From: Zetaproteobacteria bacterium
GTDB lineage: Bacteria > Pseudomonadota > Alphaproteobacteria > Micavibrionales > Micavibrionaceae
DNA: 64,000 bases
Assembly: GCA_002747015.1 (NCBI GenBank)
Contig: NVXI01000009.1
Location: 1-64,000, forward strand
Direction: 5' to 3'
A model generated the notes under the pieces. It had not been told where the DNA came from. It saw only the letters and a program-made list of their open reading frames with translations, and did not search any database. Of the stretch, positions 12,271 to 20,718 are shown one piece after another (within the stretch, counting starts at the first letter, position 1; each line of letters begins with the position of its first letter). A program made the position numbers and the translations under genes.

Positions 12271-12840
12271 ATGGATATACAGAGATTAAAAAGCGCAAAA
12301 ATATATTTCCTGTTGGCAGCGATTTTCCTTGCGCTGCCAGGTGTTTTGGGTTCCTATAAAGGGCAGACTGGCAAAATATTAATTGCAACTGAGCAGTTAG
12401 ATTCTGATCCGCATTTTGCACAAACTGTTATTTATATATTTGATCATTCTGTTTTAGGGGCTCAAGGGATAATTCTAAATAGACCTCGGCAATCTCTAAA
12501 TTTAAAGGAGCGTTTGTTTAAAGATCATGATGTCGCGTTCTATCAGGGTGGGCCAGTTTCCTTTCCTGCTTTGCGCCTTGTTGCCATTAATAGACTGAAA
12601 GCCGTATCGCCTTGGCGAACTCAAAGTCTGTCTGTTCTTCGATATAAAAAATTTAGGAAATTATTTCCCGAGCAGGCGGATCAAGGTTTCGATATATATT
12701 TAGGGTATTCTGGATGGGGCGCGGGGCAACTGGAAAAAGAGATACGTAATGGCGCGTGGATTGTTAATGAGTATTCCTCTGAAACTCTTGATAATGTGAT
12801 AAGGCAAAGTCTGTGGGCTGACTTGTCGAGAAATAATTAG
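12271..12840 (+). CDS. YqgE/AlgH (UPF0301)-like protein with N-terminal membrane segment
   Basis: Residues from about 34 match the UPF0301 family: GKILIATEQLDSDPHFAQTV, GAQGIILNRP, YQGGPVSF, and YLGYSGWGAGQLEKEI. Usual members are cytoplasmic proteins of about 185 residues of unclear function. This one has a hydrophobic stretch at about residues 11-28 (IYFLLAAIFLALPGVLGS) before the domain, so it is probably anchored in or exported across the inner membrane. Total length is 189 residues with a somewhat shortened core. No ribosome site is seen; the nearby -10 box suggests a leaderless message. Confidence 0.8.
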   Translation: MDIQRLKSAKIYFLLAAIFLALPGVLGSYKGQTGKILIATEQLDSDPHFAQTVIYIFDHSVLGAQGIILNRPRQSLNLKERLFKDHDVAFYQGGPVSFPALRLVAINRLKAVSPWRTQSLSVLRYKKFRKLFPEQADQGFDIYLGYSGWGAGQLEKEIRNGAWIVNEYSSETLDNVIRQSLWADLSRNN

Positions 12841-12974
12841 AAAATTTTCGTTCCAAAAAAGTGAATCAATTGAGTCGTTTACTTCATCTTGTTCCTTTTA
12901 TGTTCACGTTAAGCCGTTGACTTTTATGTGTTTTTTAGCTTGATCCACAGGGTGGAATGTGATTCTATATCTCT

Positions 12975-13286
12975 ATGAACACGTTAAGAGATATTCGGCT
13001 GACTTTTTACCGCAAAATACCGCTATTTGCGGGGCTTTGCCTGTGTCTTTATTTTTCTTATCACACTGTTTCGGGGCAACGCAGTTATACGCGTCTTTCG
13101 ACGTTAACGTCTGTGTCACTGGAAAAGCAGAAAACATTAGATGTTTTGCGACAGGAAAAGGGGAGTGTTCAGGCGCGTGTTGTCAGGATGCGTCCAGCTT
13201 CTTTTTCTGCTGATATGCTGGAGGAGCGCGTACGTTTCGTTCTGGGCTATAAGCATAGGGACGAGGTCATTGTGCTTGGTCATTAA
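12975..13286 (+). CDS. FtsB/DivIC-like septum formation initiator protein
   Basis: A 103-residue bitopic membrane protein: a short basic cytoplasmic start, one membrane helix (about residues 15-33, IPLFAGLCLCLYFSYHTV), then a helical, coiled-coil-like periplasmic part (SLEKQKTLDVLRQEKGSVQARV) and a C-terminal ERVRFVLGYKHRDEVIVL resembling the DivIC/FtsB end. By family and by position between eno and pdhA, typical of alphaproteobacteria, it is likely the FtsB-type linker of the divisome (FtsQ-FtsL-FtsB). Sequence similarity in this family is low, so the call leans on layout and context. No clear ribosome site precedes the ATG. Confidence 0.75.
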   Translation: MNTLRDIRLTFYRKIPLFAGLCLCLYFSYHTVSGQRSYTRLSTLTSVSLEKQKTLDVLRQEKGSVQARVVRMRPASFSADMLEERVRFVLGYKHRDEVIVLGH

Positions 13287-13327
13287 ATGCTACAATGTTT
13301 CAAAAATCCTTATATTACAATATGTTG

Positions 13328-13350
13328 CGCCGCACAAAAACGGCTTTTTT
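13328..13350 (+). terminator. Weak candidate terminator after the ftsB-like gene
   Basis: GCCG (13328-13331) pairs with CGGC (13341-13344), followed by six T. The stem has only four pairs, so termination would be inefficient. It separates the ftsB-like gene from the pdh operon. Confidence 0.35.
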
Positions 13351-13422
13351 CTCTAGTAATGCGCTTTAAAATGGTGTAGCACATTCTATACGTATTAGAA
13401 TGGCTTTGATGTACTTTGCATC

Positions 13423-13429
13423 GGAAGGA
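13423..13429 (+). promoter_or_regulatory. Ribosome binding site that favours a GTG start for pdhA
   Basis: GGAAGGA lies 9 bases before an in-frame GTG at 13439. The upstream in-frame ATGs at 13400 and 13409 have no such site. A weak sigma-70-like -10 (TATACG at 13388-13393) would start transcription around 13400, also arguing against those ATGs. Confidence 0.6.
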
Positions 13430-13438
13430 AAAAAATCT

Positions 13439-14473
13439 GTGACAGCGTCTAAAACAAAGAAAAAATCGGCATCTAAAAAAGCCCCTAAAAAGACAACAGG
13501 TAAAACTGACAAGGCGGGCTTGGATCAGCTTAAAAAATTCTATTACGATATGTTGATGATCCGTCGTTTTGAGGAAAAAGCAGGTCAGCTTTATGGTATG
13601 GGCTTGATTGGTGGGTTTTGTCATCTTTATATCGGGCAAGAGGCTGTCGTCACGGGGATTAGTTCAGTGCAAGAGCCTCAGGACACGGTTGTGACCTCTT
13701 ATCGGGATCACGCGCATATGTTGGCATGTGGTATGGATCCTAAGGGGATTATGGCCGAATTGACAGGGCGCATTGATGGATATTCTCGCGGTAAGGGTGG
13801 CTCTATGCATATGTTTTCTCTGGAAAAGAATTTCTTTGGTGGTCACGGTATTGTTGGTGCGGGAACATCCATTGGCGCGGGGCTGGGATTCGCGCATAAA
13901 TATAAGGGCGATAACGGTGTTGCTGTCGCCTATATGGGGGATGGTGCGTCTAATCAGGGGCAGGTTGCGGAATGTTACAATATGACCGCGCTTTGGGATT
14001 TGCCTGTGCTGTTTGTGATTGAGAATAATCAATATGGTATGGGTACAAGTGTTTCGCGTTCATCCGCAGGTCAGCTTTATCGCCGTGGTGAGGGCTATGG
14101 TATTCCGGGGGAACAAGTGGACGGCATGGATGTGTTTGCTGTGCAGAGGGCGGCGGAGCAGGCTCTAAGCTATATTCGTTCTGGTAGTGGTCCTTATATT
14201 CTGGAGGTTATGACCTATCGTTACCGTGGGCATTCAATGTCTGATCCTGCGAAATATCGCAGCAAGGAAGAGGTTTCGACCATGAAGACGGAGCGTGACC
14301 CGATTACGCAAGTCAAAGATATGCTGCAAAAACAGGGTATAGAGGAAGCGGAATTGAAGCAAACAGACAAAGACATCAAGACCATCGTGAGCGAGGCGGC
14401 AGAATTCGCGCAAGCCAGTCCTGAACCGCATGTTGATGAGCTTTGGACAGATATTTTGGTGGAGAGGGTTTAG
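13439..14473 (+). CDS. pdhA: Pyruvate dehydrogenase E1 component, alpha subunit
   Basis: With PdhB forms the thiamine-diphosphate E1 that decarboxylates pyruvate and acetylates the lipoyl group of E2. From the GTG at 13439 it has 344 residues. A lysine-rich leader (SKTKKKSASKKAPKKTTGK) is followed by YYDMLMIRRFEEKAGQLYGMG, YIGQEAVVTG, RDHAHMLACGMDP, SRGKGGSMHMF and the ThDP/magnesium motif GDGASNQGQVAE ending in ENNQYGMGT. The phosphorylation-loop equivalent is YRYRGHSMSDPAKYR. An ATG at 13400 would add 13 residues but lacks a ribosome site. First gene of the operon pdhA-pdhB-pdhC-lpdA. Confidence 0.95.
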   Translation: MTASKTKKKSASKKAPKKTTGKTDKAGLDQLKKFYYDMLMIRRFEEKAGQLYGMGLIGGFCHLYIGQEAVVTGISSVQEPQDTVVTSYRDHAHMLACGMDPKGIMAELTGRIDGYSRGKGGSMHMFSLEKNFFGGHGIVGAGTSIGAGLGFAHKYKGDNGVAVAYMGDGASNQGQVAECYNMTALWDLPVLFVIENNQYGMGTSVSRSSAGQLYRRGEGYGIPGEQVDGMDVFAVQRAAEQALSYIRSGSGPYILEVMTYRYRGHSMSDPAKYRSKEEVSTMKTERDPITQVKDMLQKQGIEEAELKQTDKDIKTIVSEAAEFAQASPEPHVDELWTDILVERV

Positions 14474-14474
14474 T

Positions 14475-14558
14475 ATGAGCGAGCAGGATAAATCATCACA
14501 ACCCTTGCTGGGGGAGTTTATTCCCGCAGCTAAATTAAGGTGGATTTATAATTTTTAA
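14475..14558 (+). CDS. Possible 27-residue peptide between pdhA and pdhB
   Basis: The frame begins with ATG one base after the pdhA stop, has GGAGAGG 7 bases upstream (inside the pdhA end) and reads 27 codons (MSEQDKSSQPLLGEF then IPAAKLRWIYNF) to TAA. The ribosome site and spacing look functional, so ribosomes finishing pdhA could re-initiate here. It may be a coupling peptide, a remnant of a longer gene, or chance. No family is recognisable. Confidence 0.3.
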   Translation: MSEQDKSSQPLLGEFIPAAKLRWIYNF

Positions 14559-14603
14559 CTCCGATACGCCACAATAATTGATATTAGAAATAGGTTTAAT
14601 AAT

Positions 14604-16052
14604 ATGCCAATACAAATTTTAATGCCCGCACTATCGCCAACGATGACCGAGGGGAATTTGGCCAAATGGTTAAAATCCGAAGGGGACGCCGTTGAGGCAG
14701 GTGAAGTGATTGCGGAAATCGAAACGGATAAAGCCACGATGGAGGTTGAGGCTGTTGATGAGGGTATTATCGGTAAAATTCTTGTCAGCGAAGGCACGGA
14801 AGGTGTTCCAGTGAATTCGCCGATTGCTATTCTTTTGGAGGATGGTGAGAGTGCGGATGATATTGGTGATGCTTCTTTGGCTGCGGTTATTTCTGTGTCT
14901 TCCAATGATGATTTTGTTGTTGATGAATCCGTGATCGCATCTGTGTCTGTTCAGTCTTCTGGTGATGTGGCGCAAGCGGCAGGTGCGATTATTGAAAATC
15001 GTGATATCCTTTATGCTCAAGGCAAAGTGATTGAGCCTCCGCCTTTTGATGAGGCATCCTTTACGGACACAATTAACCAAACTGTTCGTGATGCATTGCG
15101 TGATGCGATGGCAGAGGAAATGCGCGCTGATGATCGTGTGTATTTAATGGGTGAAGAAGTTGCGGAATATCAAGGGGCATACAAAATTTCTCAAGGGCTG
15201 TTGGATGAGTTTGGCGCGCGCCGTGTGATTGATACACCCATTACGGAGCATGGCTTTGCGGGTATGGCGGTTGGTTCTGCGATGAATGGCTTAAAGCCAA
15301 TTATCGAATTTATGACGTGGAACTTTGGTATGCAGGCGATTGACCATATTATTAATTCTGCGGGTAAGACGCTGTATATGGCGGGGGGGAAGCTGGGTTG
15401 TCCGATTGTTTTCCGTGGCCCCAATGGCGCGGCATCGCGTGTGGGCGCACAGCATTCCCAGTGTTATGCCAGTTGGTATGCACATGTGCCGGGCTTAAAA
15501 GTTGTTGCGCCGTGGTCGGCGGCGGATGCAAAGGGGTTGATGAAGGCATCTATCCGTGATCCAAATCCGATTATTTTCCTTGAGAATGAAATGATGTATG
15601 GGCAGAGCTTTGACGTGCCGACATCCGAGGATTTTGAAATCCCGATCGGGCGTGCAAAGATTGAGCGTGCAGGTACGGATGTCACCATCGTTGCGTATTC
15701 CATTATGGTTGGTAAAGCATTAGAGGCCGCCACTGAACTTGCGGAGCAGGGTATTGATGCAGAGGTGATAAACCTTCGTACTATTCGTCCGCTTGATCGT
15801 TGGACGATCCTGGAAAGCGTCAAGAAAACAAATCGCATAGTATCAGTAGAAGAGGGCTGGCCTTTCGCGGGGATCGGCGCAGAGATCGCCGCACTTTGCG
15901 GTGAGCATGCCTTTGATTATCTGGACGCACCTGTGACACGCGTTTGCGGGGCGGATGTGCCAATGCCTTATGCTGCGAATCTGGAAGATTTGGCTTTGCC
16001 AAAGCCCAAGGATATCGTCGCAGCGGTGAAAAAAGTGTGTTATGCCGATTAA
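14604..16052 (+). CDS. pdhB: Pyruvate dehydrogenase E1 component, beta subunit with N-terminal lipoyl domain
   Basis: Beta half of the E1 heterotetramer. The 482 residues begin with a complete lipoyl domain (about 1-80), whose lysine in [10 protein letters not shown] (residue 43) would carry lipoate. An acidic linker follows (about 85-140), then the transketolase-type beta domain from about 155 ([30 protein letters not shown] read in two parts, [33 protein letters not shown]) and the C-terminal swivel domain ([17 protein letters not shown]). A lipoyl domain on E1-beta is known from alphaproteobacteria. It is closely similar to the one on the E2 encoded downstream. Confidence 0.95.
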   Translation: MPIQILMPALSPTMTEGNLAKWLKSEGDAVEAGEVIAEIETDKATMEVEAVDEGIIGKILVSEGTEGVPVNSPIAILLEDGESADDIGDASLAAVISVSSNDDFVVDESVIASVSVQSSGDVAQAAGAIIENRDILYAQGKVIEPPPFDEASFTDTINQTVRDALRDAMAEEMRADDRVYLMGEEVAEYQGAYKISQGLLDEFGARRVIDTPITEHGFAGMAVGSAMNGLKPIIEFMTWNFGMQAIDHIINSAGKTLYMAGGKLGCPIVFRGPNGAASRVGAQHSQCYASWYAHVPGLKVVAPWSAADAKGLMKASIRDPNPIIFLENEMMYGQSFDVPTSEDFEIPIGRAKIERAGTDVTIVAYSIMVGKALEAATELAEQGIDAEVINLRTIRPLDRWTILESVKKTNRIVSVEEGWPFAGIGAEIAALCGEHAFDYLDAPVTRVCGADVPMPYAANLEDLALPKPKDIVAAVKKVCYAD

Positions 16053-16113
16053 ATGACCAATGGTTAGGGGCATCGTTTTATAAGCAAAATGATTTTAAAA
16101 TCAGGAGAGAGCA

Positions 16114-16554
16114 ATGAATAAAATTCTTTTATGTACGTTGATAACGGTTGTATCTATGGCGGCGTTTGATTCCTTCGCAAAATCTAAACGAGCGTCAAAT
16201 TTAAATGACCCTACGTGTGATATGGTTGAGACTGCTACACTGGGGGTTAGTTTTAATCAGATTCCAGTGGCATTAGATGGATTTCAGGCTTATATAAATT
16301 CTAAGCGTGATAAAATTTTTAAGCTTGCCGCTGATTTAGAAATTTCGGATATTGTGTTGCATAATATAAATTACAATATTATTCATAATAATCAAGGTGG
16401 ATACCCAAGTGCAGAAGAAAAATATTATGTAATGAATGGGGGGTTATCATTTAAAATGAAAGATGCGAACAAAGTACCGCTTCTCATGGAAAAAGTCAGT
16501 GCCCTCGGGTTTCAAGTTAACTTCAACATGAATGCGTATAGACAATGCCGATAA
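16114..16554 (+). CDS. Small secreted hypothetical protein inserted before pdhC
   Basis: A 146-residue protein with a signal peptide (MNKILLCTLITVVSMAAFDSFA, cleavage likely near residue 22). The mature part has two cysteines (DPTCDMVE and the terminal QCR) that could form a disulfide. The segment GGLSFKMKDANKVPLLMEKVSALG resembles the repeat of SIMPL/DUF541 periplasmic proteins, but this is a weak, by-eye likeness. An AGGAGAG ribosome site precedes the ATG. Its last 10 bases overlap the pdhC start, so it is translated within the PDH operon. Base composition is more AT-rich than pdhB and pdhC, suggesting later insertion. Confidence 0.7.
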   Translation: MNKILLCTLITVVSMAAFDSFAKSKRASNLNDPTCDMVETATLGVSFNQIPVALDGFQAYINSKRDKIFKLAADLEISDIVLHNINYNIIHNNQGGYPSAEEKYYVMNGGLSFKMKDANKVPLLMEKVSALGFQVNFNMNAYRQCR

Positions 16555-17825
16555 ATATTACAATGCCTGCTTTATCCCCTACGATGACAGACGGGACACT
16601 TGCCAAATGGCTCAAGGCCGAAGGTGATACAGTTGAATCTGGTGACGTGATTGCTGAGATCGAAACAGACAAAGCGACAATGGAAGTTGAAGCTGTTGAT
16701 GAGGGGATTATCGGGAAGATTTTGGTCGCGGAGGGGACGGAGAATGTTCCTGTTAATGATGTGATTGCGGTTTTACTGGAAGACGGTGAAAGCGCGAGTG
16801 ATATTGGTGATGTTTCTTCTGCTGCGTTGCCTGTTGTTACAGAAACTGCGCCACAGGTTGAAAATAAACCACAGGCGGAAGAGTCTTCAGCGCCTGTGCC
16901 AGCTCCTGCGTCACAAAGTACATCTAGTGATCGTGTTTTTGCTTCGCCTTTGGCGAAACGCCTTGCACAAAATGCAGGGATTGATTTGACCAGCATTAAA
17001 GGCACTGGCCCGCGTGGACGTGTGGTTAAAGCGGATGTTGAAAATGCAGGAGCGGCTGCCGCTGCGCCGTCTGTAGCAGCAAGTGCAACGCAAGCGGTCA
17101 CATATGATGATCCAGCAATTAAAACCAATGTCTTTGGCATGGCCTATACGGAAATTCCGAATAATAATATTCGTAAAGTCGTTGCAAAACGCCTGTCTGA
17201 ATCAAAGCAAACTGTGCCGCATTTCTATCTGACTGTGGAATGTATATTGGATAATTTATTGGCGGCGCGTAAAGCGCTGAATGATGCAGCGAATGGCGCG
17301 TATAAAATTTCGGTGAATGATTTTATTATAAAGGCATCTGCCGCGGCGTTAAAGGCGTATCCCGCCGCCAACGTGTCATGGACGGATGATGCCATACAAC
17401 AATTTGTGAAGGCTGATATCTCTGTCGCGGTTTCGACACCAACGGGGCTGATCACACCAATTATTAAGGCGGCTGAGGATAAGGGCTTGCGCGATATTTC
17501 AGCCGAGATGAAAGATTTGGCAGGGCGTGCGCGTGAAGGCAAATTGAAACCCGCAGAATTTCAGGGGGGATCATTCTCTATCTCTAACCTTGGTATGTTT
17601 GGGGTGAAGGAATTTGCCGCAATTGTTAATCCACCGCAAGGGTGTATTCTTGCCATTGGTGCAGGCGATCAACGCCCCGTTGTGATTAACGGTCAAATCG
17701 AAATAAGAACCGTGATGAATTGCACATTATCGTTGGATCACCGTTGTGTTGATGGCGCGGTCGGTGCGGAATTCTTGAAAATATTTAAACAATACATTGA
17801 AAACCCCGTGGCGATGCTTGTATAG
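16545..17825 (+). CDS. pdhC: Pyruvate dehydrogenase E2, dihydrolipoamide acetyltransferase
   Basis: Core of the PDH complex; moves the acetyl group from lipoate to CoA. The 426-residue protein has one lipoyl domain (1-80, lysine in [10 protein letters not shown]), a proline/alanine linker, the E1/E3-binding domain (about 130-166, FASPLAKRLAQNAGID, GTGPRGRVVKADVE) and the catalytic domain (about 195-426) with the active-site LDHRCVDGA near the C-terminus. It overlaps the upstream secreted gene by 10 bases and is followed 12 bases later by the SLOG-family gene. Confidence 0.96.
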   Translation: MPINITMPALSPTMTDGTLAKWLKAEGDTVESGDVIAEIETDKATMEVEAVDEGIIGKILVAEGTENVPVNDVIAVLLEDGESASDIGDVSSAALPVVTETAPQVENKPQAEESSAPVPAPASQSTSSDRVFASPLAKRLAQNAGIDLTSIKGTGPRGRVVKADVENAGAAAAAPSVAASATQAVTYDDPAIKTNVFGMAYTEIPNNNIRKVVAKRLSESKQTVPHFYLTVECILDNLLAARKALNDAANGAYKISVNDFIIKASAAALKAYPAANVSWTDDAIQQFVKADISVAVSTPTGLITPIIKAAEDKGLRDISAEMKDLAGRAREGKLKPAEFQGGSFSISNLGMFGVKEFAAIVNPPQGCILAIGAGDQRPVVINGQIEIRTVMNCTLSLDHRCVDGAVGAEFLKIFKQYIENPVAMLV

Positions 17826-17837
17826 GAGATTTGTAAA

Positions 17838-18377
17838 ATGAGTGTGAATAGATATCCGATTATCGGTGTAATGGGCTCTCATGAGACACCATGGCATGAT
17901 TTTTCCTATCCTGTGGGGGAATTGCTGGCGAATTGTGGCTATAATCTTTTAACAGGTGCGGGCGGCGGTGTTATGACCGAGGTTGCACGTGGTTTTACCG
18001 AGATTGATAACCGTAGAGGTGTTGCAATTGGTATTTTGCCTGCTGTTGATTATAAAGGACAAAAGCTGGATACAGAGGAATACCCAAACCCCTATATCGA
18101 AGTCCCGATGATAACGCCGTTAAGTACAAAAGCACAGAGCGACCAAATGCCGTTCAGCCGTAATTTGGTTAATGTGATGACGGCTAAGGCTTTGGTTATT
18201 ATGCCTGGTTCTCATGGGACACGGAATGAGGTTTCCCTTGCTTTGATGTATAACAAGCCACTTGTCCTGTTTGGCCCCGAAGAGGAATTTACAAAATTTC
18301 CTGAAGACCCTTTGCGCGCGCAGTCGATCGAACAAGTGGAAAATTTTCTTGATGGCGTATTGAATAAAGGATTATAG
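17838..18377 (+). CDS. SLOG-superfamily (LOG/DprA-like Rossmann) protein
   Basis: A 179-residue single-domain protein. The start YPIIGVMGSHETPW, the glycine loop LLTGAGGGVMTEVARG and PGSHGTRNEVSLALMY correspond to the nucleotide-binding motifs of the SLOG/LOG group, whose well-known members hydrolyse nucleoside 5'-monophosphates using PGGxGTxxE. Here the second glycine pair is replaced by serine-histidine (PGSHGT) while the arginine and glutamate remain, so hydrolase activity is uncertain. The protein could instead bind a nucleotide or cofactor. It lies 12 bases after pdhC and 3 bases before the antitoxin-like gene, inside the PDH operon. An AGGAGA ribosome site is present. Confidence 0.75.
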   Translation: MSVNRYPIIGVMGSHETPWHDFSYPVGELLANCGYNLLTGAGGGVMTEVARGFTEIDNRRGVAIGILPAVDYKGQKLDTEEYPNPYIEVPMITPLSTKAQSDQMPFSRNLVNVMTAKALVIMPGSHGTRNEVSLALMYNKPLVLFGPEEEFTKFPEDPLRAQSIEQVENFLDGVLNKGL

Positions 18378-18380
18378 GGC

Positions 18381-18632
18381 ATGCCTAAAGATATCAAAAC
18401 AGCAGCCTTCAGTTTTAGCGCGGTTGCGGATGCTGTGAAAACAGAACATCCGCAGGTGTGGGATAAAGCGAAGAAAGTCTTCGGGCATGAGGATAGTAAA
18501 ATTGCTGAGTGGTTGGTCAGCAGTAAAGCGGTTTTGGGGCATAAGACACCTTGCGATGTTTTGTCTGAATCTGATAAAGGTGAGGAGCAAGTTATGGATC
18601 TTATAGAACGCATAGATCATGGTTATTTTTAA
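18381..18632 (+). CDS. MbcA/ParS/Xre antitoxin-like (DUF2384) protein
   Basis: An 83-residue protein whose C-terminal half (AEWLVSSKAVLGHKTP, then CDVLSESDKGEEQVMDLIERIDHGYF read as two segments) fits the DUF2384 domain. In this family the domain binds RES-type NAD-degrading toxins. The N-terminal 35 residues are too short for a full helix-turn-helix repressor domain. No RES toxin gene is adjacent: the next gene is lpdA, 71 bases on. It follows the SLOG gene by 3 bases, so the two are almost certainly co-expressed with pdhC. An orphan or repurposed antitoxin fold is the likeliest reading. Confidence 0.7.
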   Translation: MPKDIKTAAFSFSAVADAVKTEHPQVWDKAKKVFGHEDSKIAEWLVSSKAVLGHKTPCDVLSESDKGEEQVMDLIERIDHGYF

Positions 18633-18703
18633 TGCGAGCGTTTTGGTATTTATAGTAATAAAAATAATATTCTTTAATAAATTTTCAGTCAGGATTCCAA
18701 TAA

Positions 18704-20101
18704 ATGAGTAAAAGTTTTGATATTGTCATTATCGGTGGTGGTCCTGGTGGCTATGTTGCGGCGATTCGCGCGGCGCAGCTTGGTATGAAAACAGCCGTAG
18801 TCGAGGCACAGCATTTAGGTGGTATTTGTTTGAATTGGGGCTGTATTCCGACCAAGGCTTTGTTGAAATCTAGCGAAATATATCACCAACTTCATAATCT
18901 GGATGAGTTCGGATTATCAGCAAAGGATGTGAGCTTTGACCTTGATAAAATAGTGAAGCGATCACGCGGTATCGCGGGGCAGCTCTCGGGCGGTATAAAA
19001 CATTTGTTGAAGAAGAATAAAGTCACGGTTTTTGATGGCTGGGGTAAGTTGCAAGGCGGCGGTAAAGTTGCGGTTGAAAAAGACGGTAAACTTATCGAAA
19101 CGCTTTCTGGCAAGCACATTATTGTTGCGACAGGTGCGCGTGCGCGGGTTTTACCGGGGATTGAGCCTGATAAAAAACTGGTCTGGACGTATAAGGAAGC
19201 AATGGTGCCTGAAGAAATGCCAAAATCGTTGTTGGTGATTGGCTCTGGCGCGATTGGTATTGAATTTGCGAGTTTTTATCGCTCTATGGGCGCGGAAGTC
19301 ACTGTTGTTGAGGTGATGGATCGTGTTTTACCAGTTGAGGATGCAGAAATTTCGGCTCTGGCGCATAAGGCGTTCAAAAAGCAGGGTATGAAGATTTTGA
19401 CCAATGCGAAGGTGCTAAAGCTGGATAAATCAAAAACCAATGTCAAAGTGAGCGTAGAGACCGCGAAAGGTAAGCAAGAGATTACCGTTGATGTTGTAAT
19501 TTCCGCCGTTGGTATTGTGGCAAATATAGAAAATATCGGCTTGGAGAAAACCAAAATAAAGTTGGATCGCGGGCATATTATCACCAATGAATGGCTGGAA
19601 ACCGATGAAAAGGGTGTCTATGCGATTGGTGATGTGACAGGCGCGCCGTGGTTGGCGCATAAAGCATCGCATGAAGGCATTATCTGTATTGAGAAAATAG
19701 CAGGGCAAAAGGGCGTTCATCCGCTGAATAAGTCTAATATTCCTGGGTGTACATATTGCCATCCGCAAGTAGCGTCTGTTGGTATGACAGAACAAGCGGC
19801 AAAGGATCAGGGCTATAAAATAAAGGTTGGTCGTTTTCCGTTTATTGGTAATGGTAAGGCCGTCGCCTTGGGGGAGCCGGATGGCTTAGTTAAGACGATT
19901 TTTGATGAAAAAACGGGTGAGCTGCTCGGCGCGCATATGATTGGTGCGGAAGTGACAGAAATGATTCAAGGGTATGTCGTTGGAAAAACTCTGGAAACCA
20001 CGGAAGAAGAGCTGATGCACACTATTTTCCCACATCCGACATTATCCGAAATGATGCATGAGAGCGTTTTGGATGCTTACGGGAAAGCTATACATTTTTA
20101 G
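18704..20101 (+). CDS. lpdA: Dihydrolipoyl dehydrogenase (E3)
   Basis: Re-oxidises dihydrolipoamide of E2 using FAD and NAD+. The 465-residue protein shows the FAD loop IIGGGPGGYVAAIRAAQLG, the redox disulfide GGICLNWGCIPTKALL, the NAD-binding VIGSGAIGIEFASFY, the second FAD contact YAIGDVTGAPWLAHKA and the C-terminal catalytic HPHPTLSE-type motif (here FPHPTLSEMMHE). It completes the PDH complex genes and probably also serves other 2-oxoacid dehydrogenases, including the fused E1 at 34-36 kb (inference). Confidence 0.96.
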   Translation: MSKSFDIVIIGGGPGGYVAAIRAAQLGMKTAVVEAQHLGGICLNWGCIPTKALLKSSEIYHQLHNLDEFGLSAKDVSFDLDKIVKRSRGIAGQLSGGIKHLLKKNKVTVFDGWGKLQGGGKVAVEKDGKLIETLSGKHIIVATGARARVLPGIEPDKKLVWTYKEAMVPEEMPKSLLVIGSGAIGIEFASFYRSMGAEVTVVEVMDRVLPVEDAEISALAHKAFKKQGMKILTNAKVLKLDKSKTNVKVSVETAKGKQEITVDVVISAVGIVANIENIGLEKTKIKLDRGHIITNEWLETDEKGVYAIGDVTGAPWLAHKASHEGIICIEKIAGQKGVHPLNKSNIPGCTYCHPQVASVGMTEQAAKDQGYKIKVGRFPFIGNGKAVALGEPDGLVKTIFDEKTGELLGAHMIGAEVTEMIQGYVVGKTLETTEEELMHTIFPHPTLSEMMHESVLDAYGKAIHF

Positions 20102-20134
20102 AGTTCTTAATTATTTTATGGTAAGGGTATCGCT

Positions 20135-20698
20135 ATGGAAAAGCTTATGACATTGAATAATGGCGAGGATGTTTTTTTTCGCTCTGTGGGAACGGATAAA
20201 GAGAATAGCATAGCTAAAGAAGATTATGACTATTGCTATGGTTTGGCTAAACGCACAGTGATGCAGGATGTTGTTTCCCTTGCAGGTGAATGGCCAGAAG
20301 AGCAGCAGCATGAATTTTTCTCTTCTGATTTTTATGAAAATGATAATTATATAGTTTTTATAAATAATAAGAGGGCGGGATGCTTTTCAATTCATGACGA
20401 TGGCCAGGCTATCATCCTTAAAAAAGGATATATTGAACCGAATTATCAGGGAATGGGGATTTGGGCAGTGCGCTTAGATATTGCATTGGATATGGCTCAT
20501 GAAAGTAAAAAGCCATTGAAAGCAGCTATATTAAAATCAAATGTAGATATGTTTGAAATGTCGCAAAGATATGGTTTCGTTGAAACAGAAGGTTTTTTAA
20601 TGCATGGGGACGCATCTTGGGTGCAGATGCATATTGTGACTCATCAAGATACGTTGCAATACAGCCAGCAACCCGATATGTTTATTTCTCCTGAATAG
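20135..20698 (+). CDS. GNAT-family N-acetyltransferase
   Basis: A 187-residue protein with a GNAT-like core at about residues 70-150. The beta strand GCFSIHDDGQAIILKKGYIEP leads into the acetyl-CoA loop YQGMGIWAVRLD, and a later segment KAAILKSNVDMFEMSQRYGFVETE matches motif B of the fold. The substrate cannot be inferred. It lies 33 bases after lpdA on the same strand with an AAGGG ribosome site, so it may belong to the same transcript. It is not part of the usual alphaproteobacterial PDH locus. Confidence 0.7.
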   Translation: MEKLMTLNNGEDVFFRSVGTDKENSIAKEDYDYCYGLAKRTVMQDVVSLAGEWPEEQQHEFFSSDFYENDNYIVFINNKRAGCFSIHDDGQAIILKKGYIEPNYQGMGIWAVRLDIALDMAHESKKPLKAAILKSNVDMFEMSQRYGFVETEGFLMHGDASWVQMHIVTHQDTLQYSQQPDMFISPE

Positions 20699-20718
20699 TT
20701 AAGAAATGTAGATTTATT

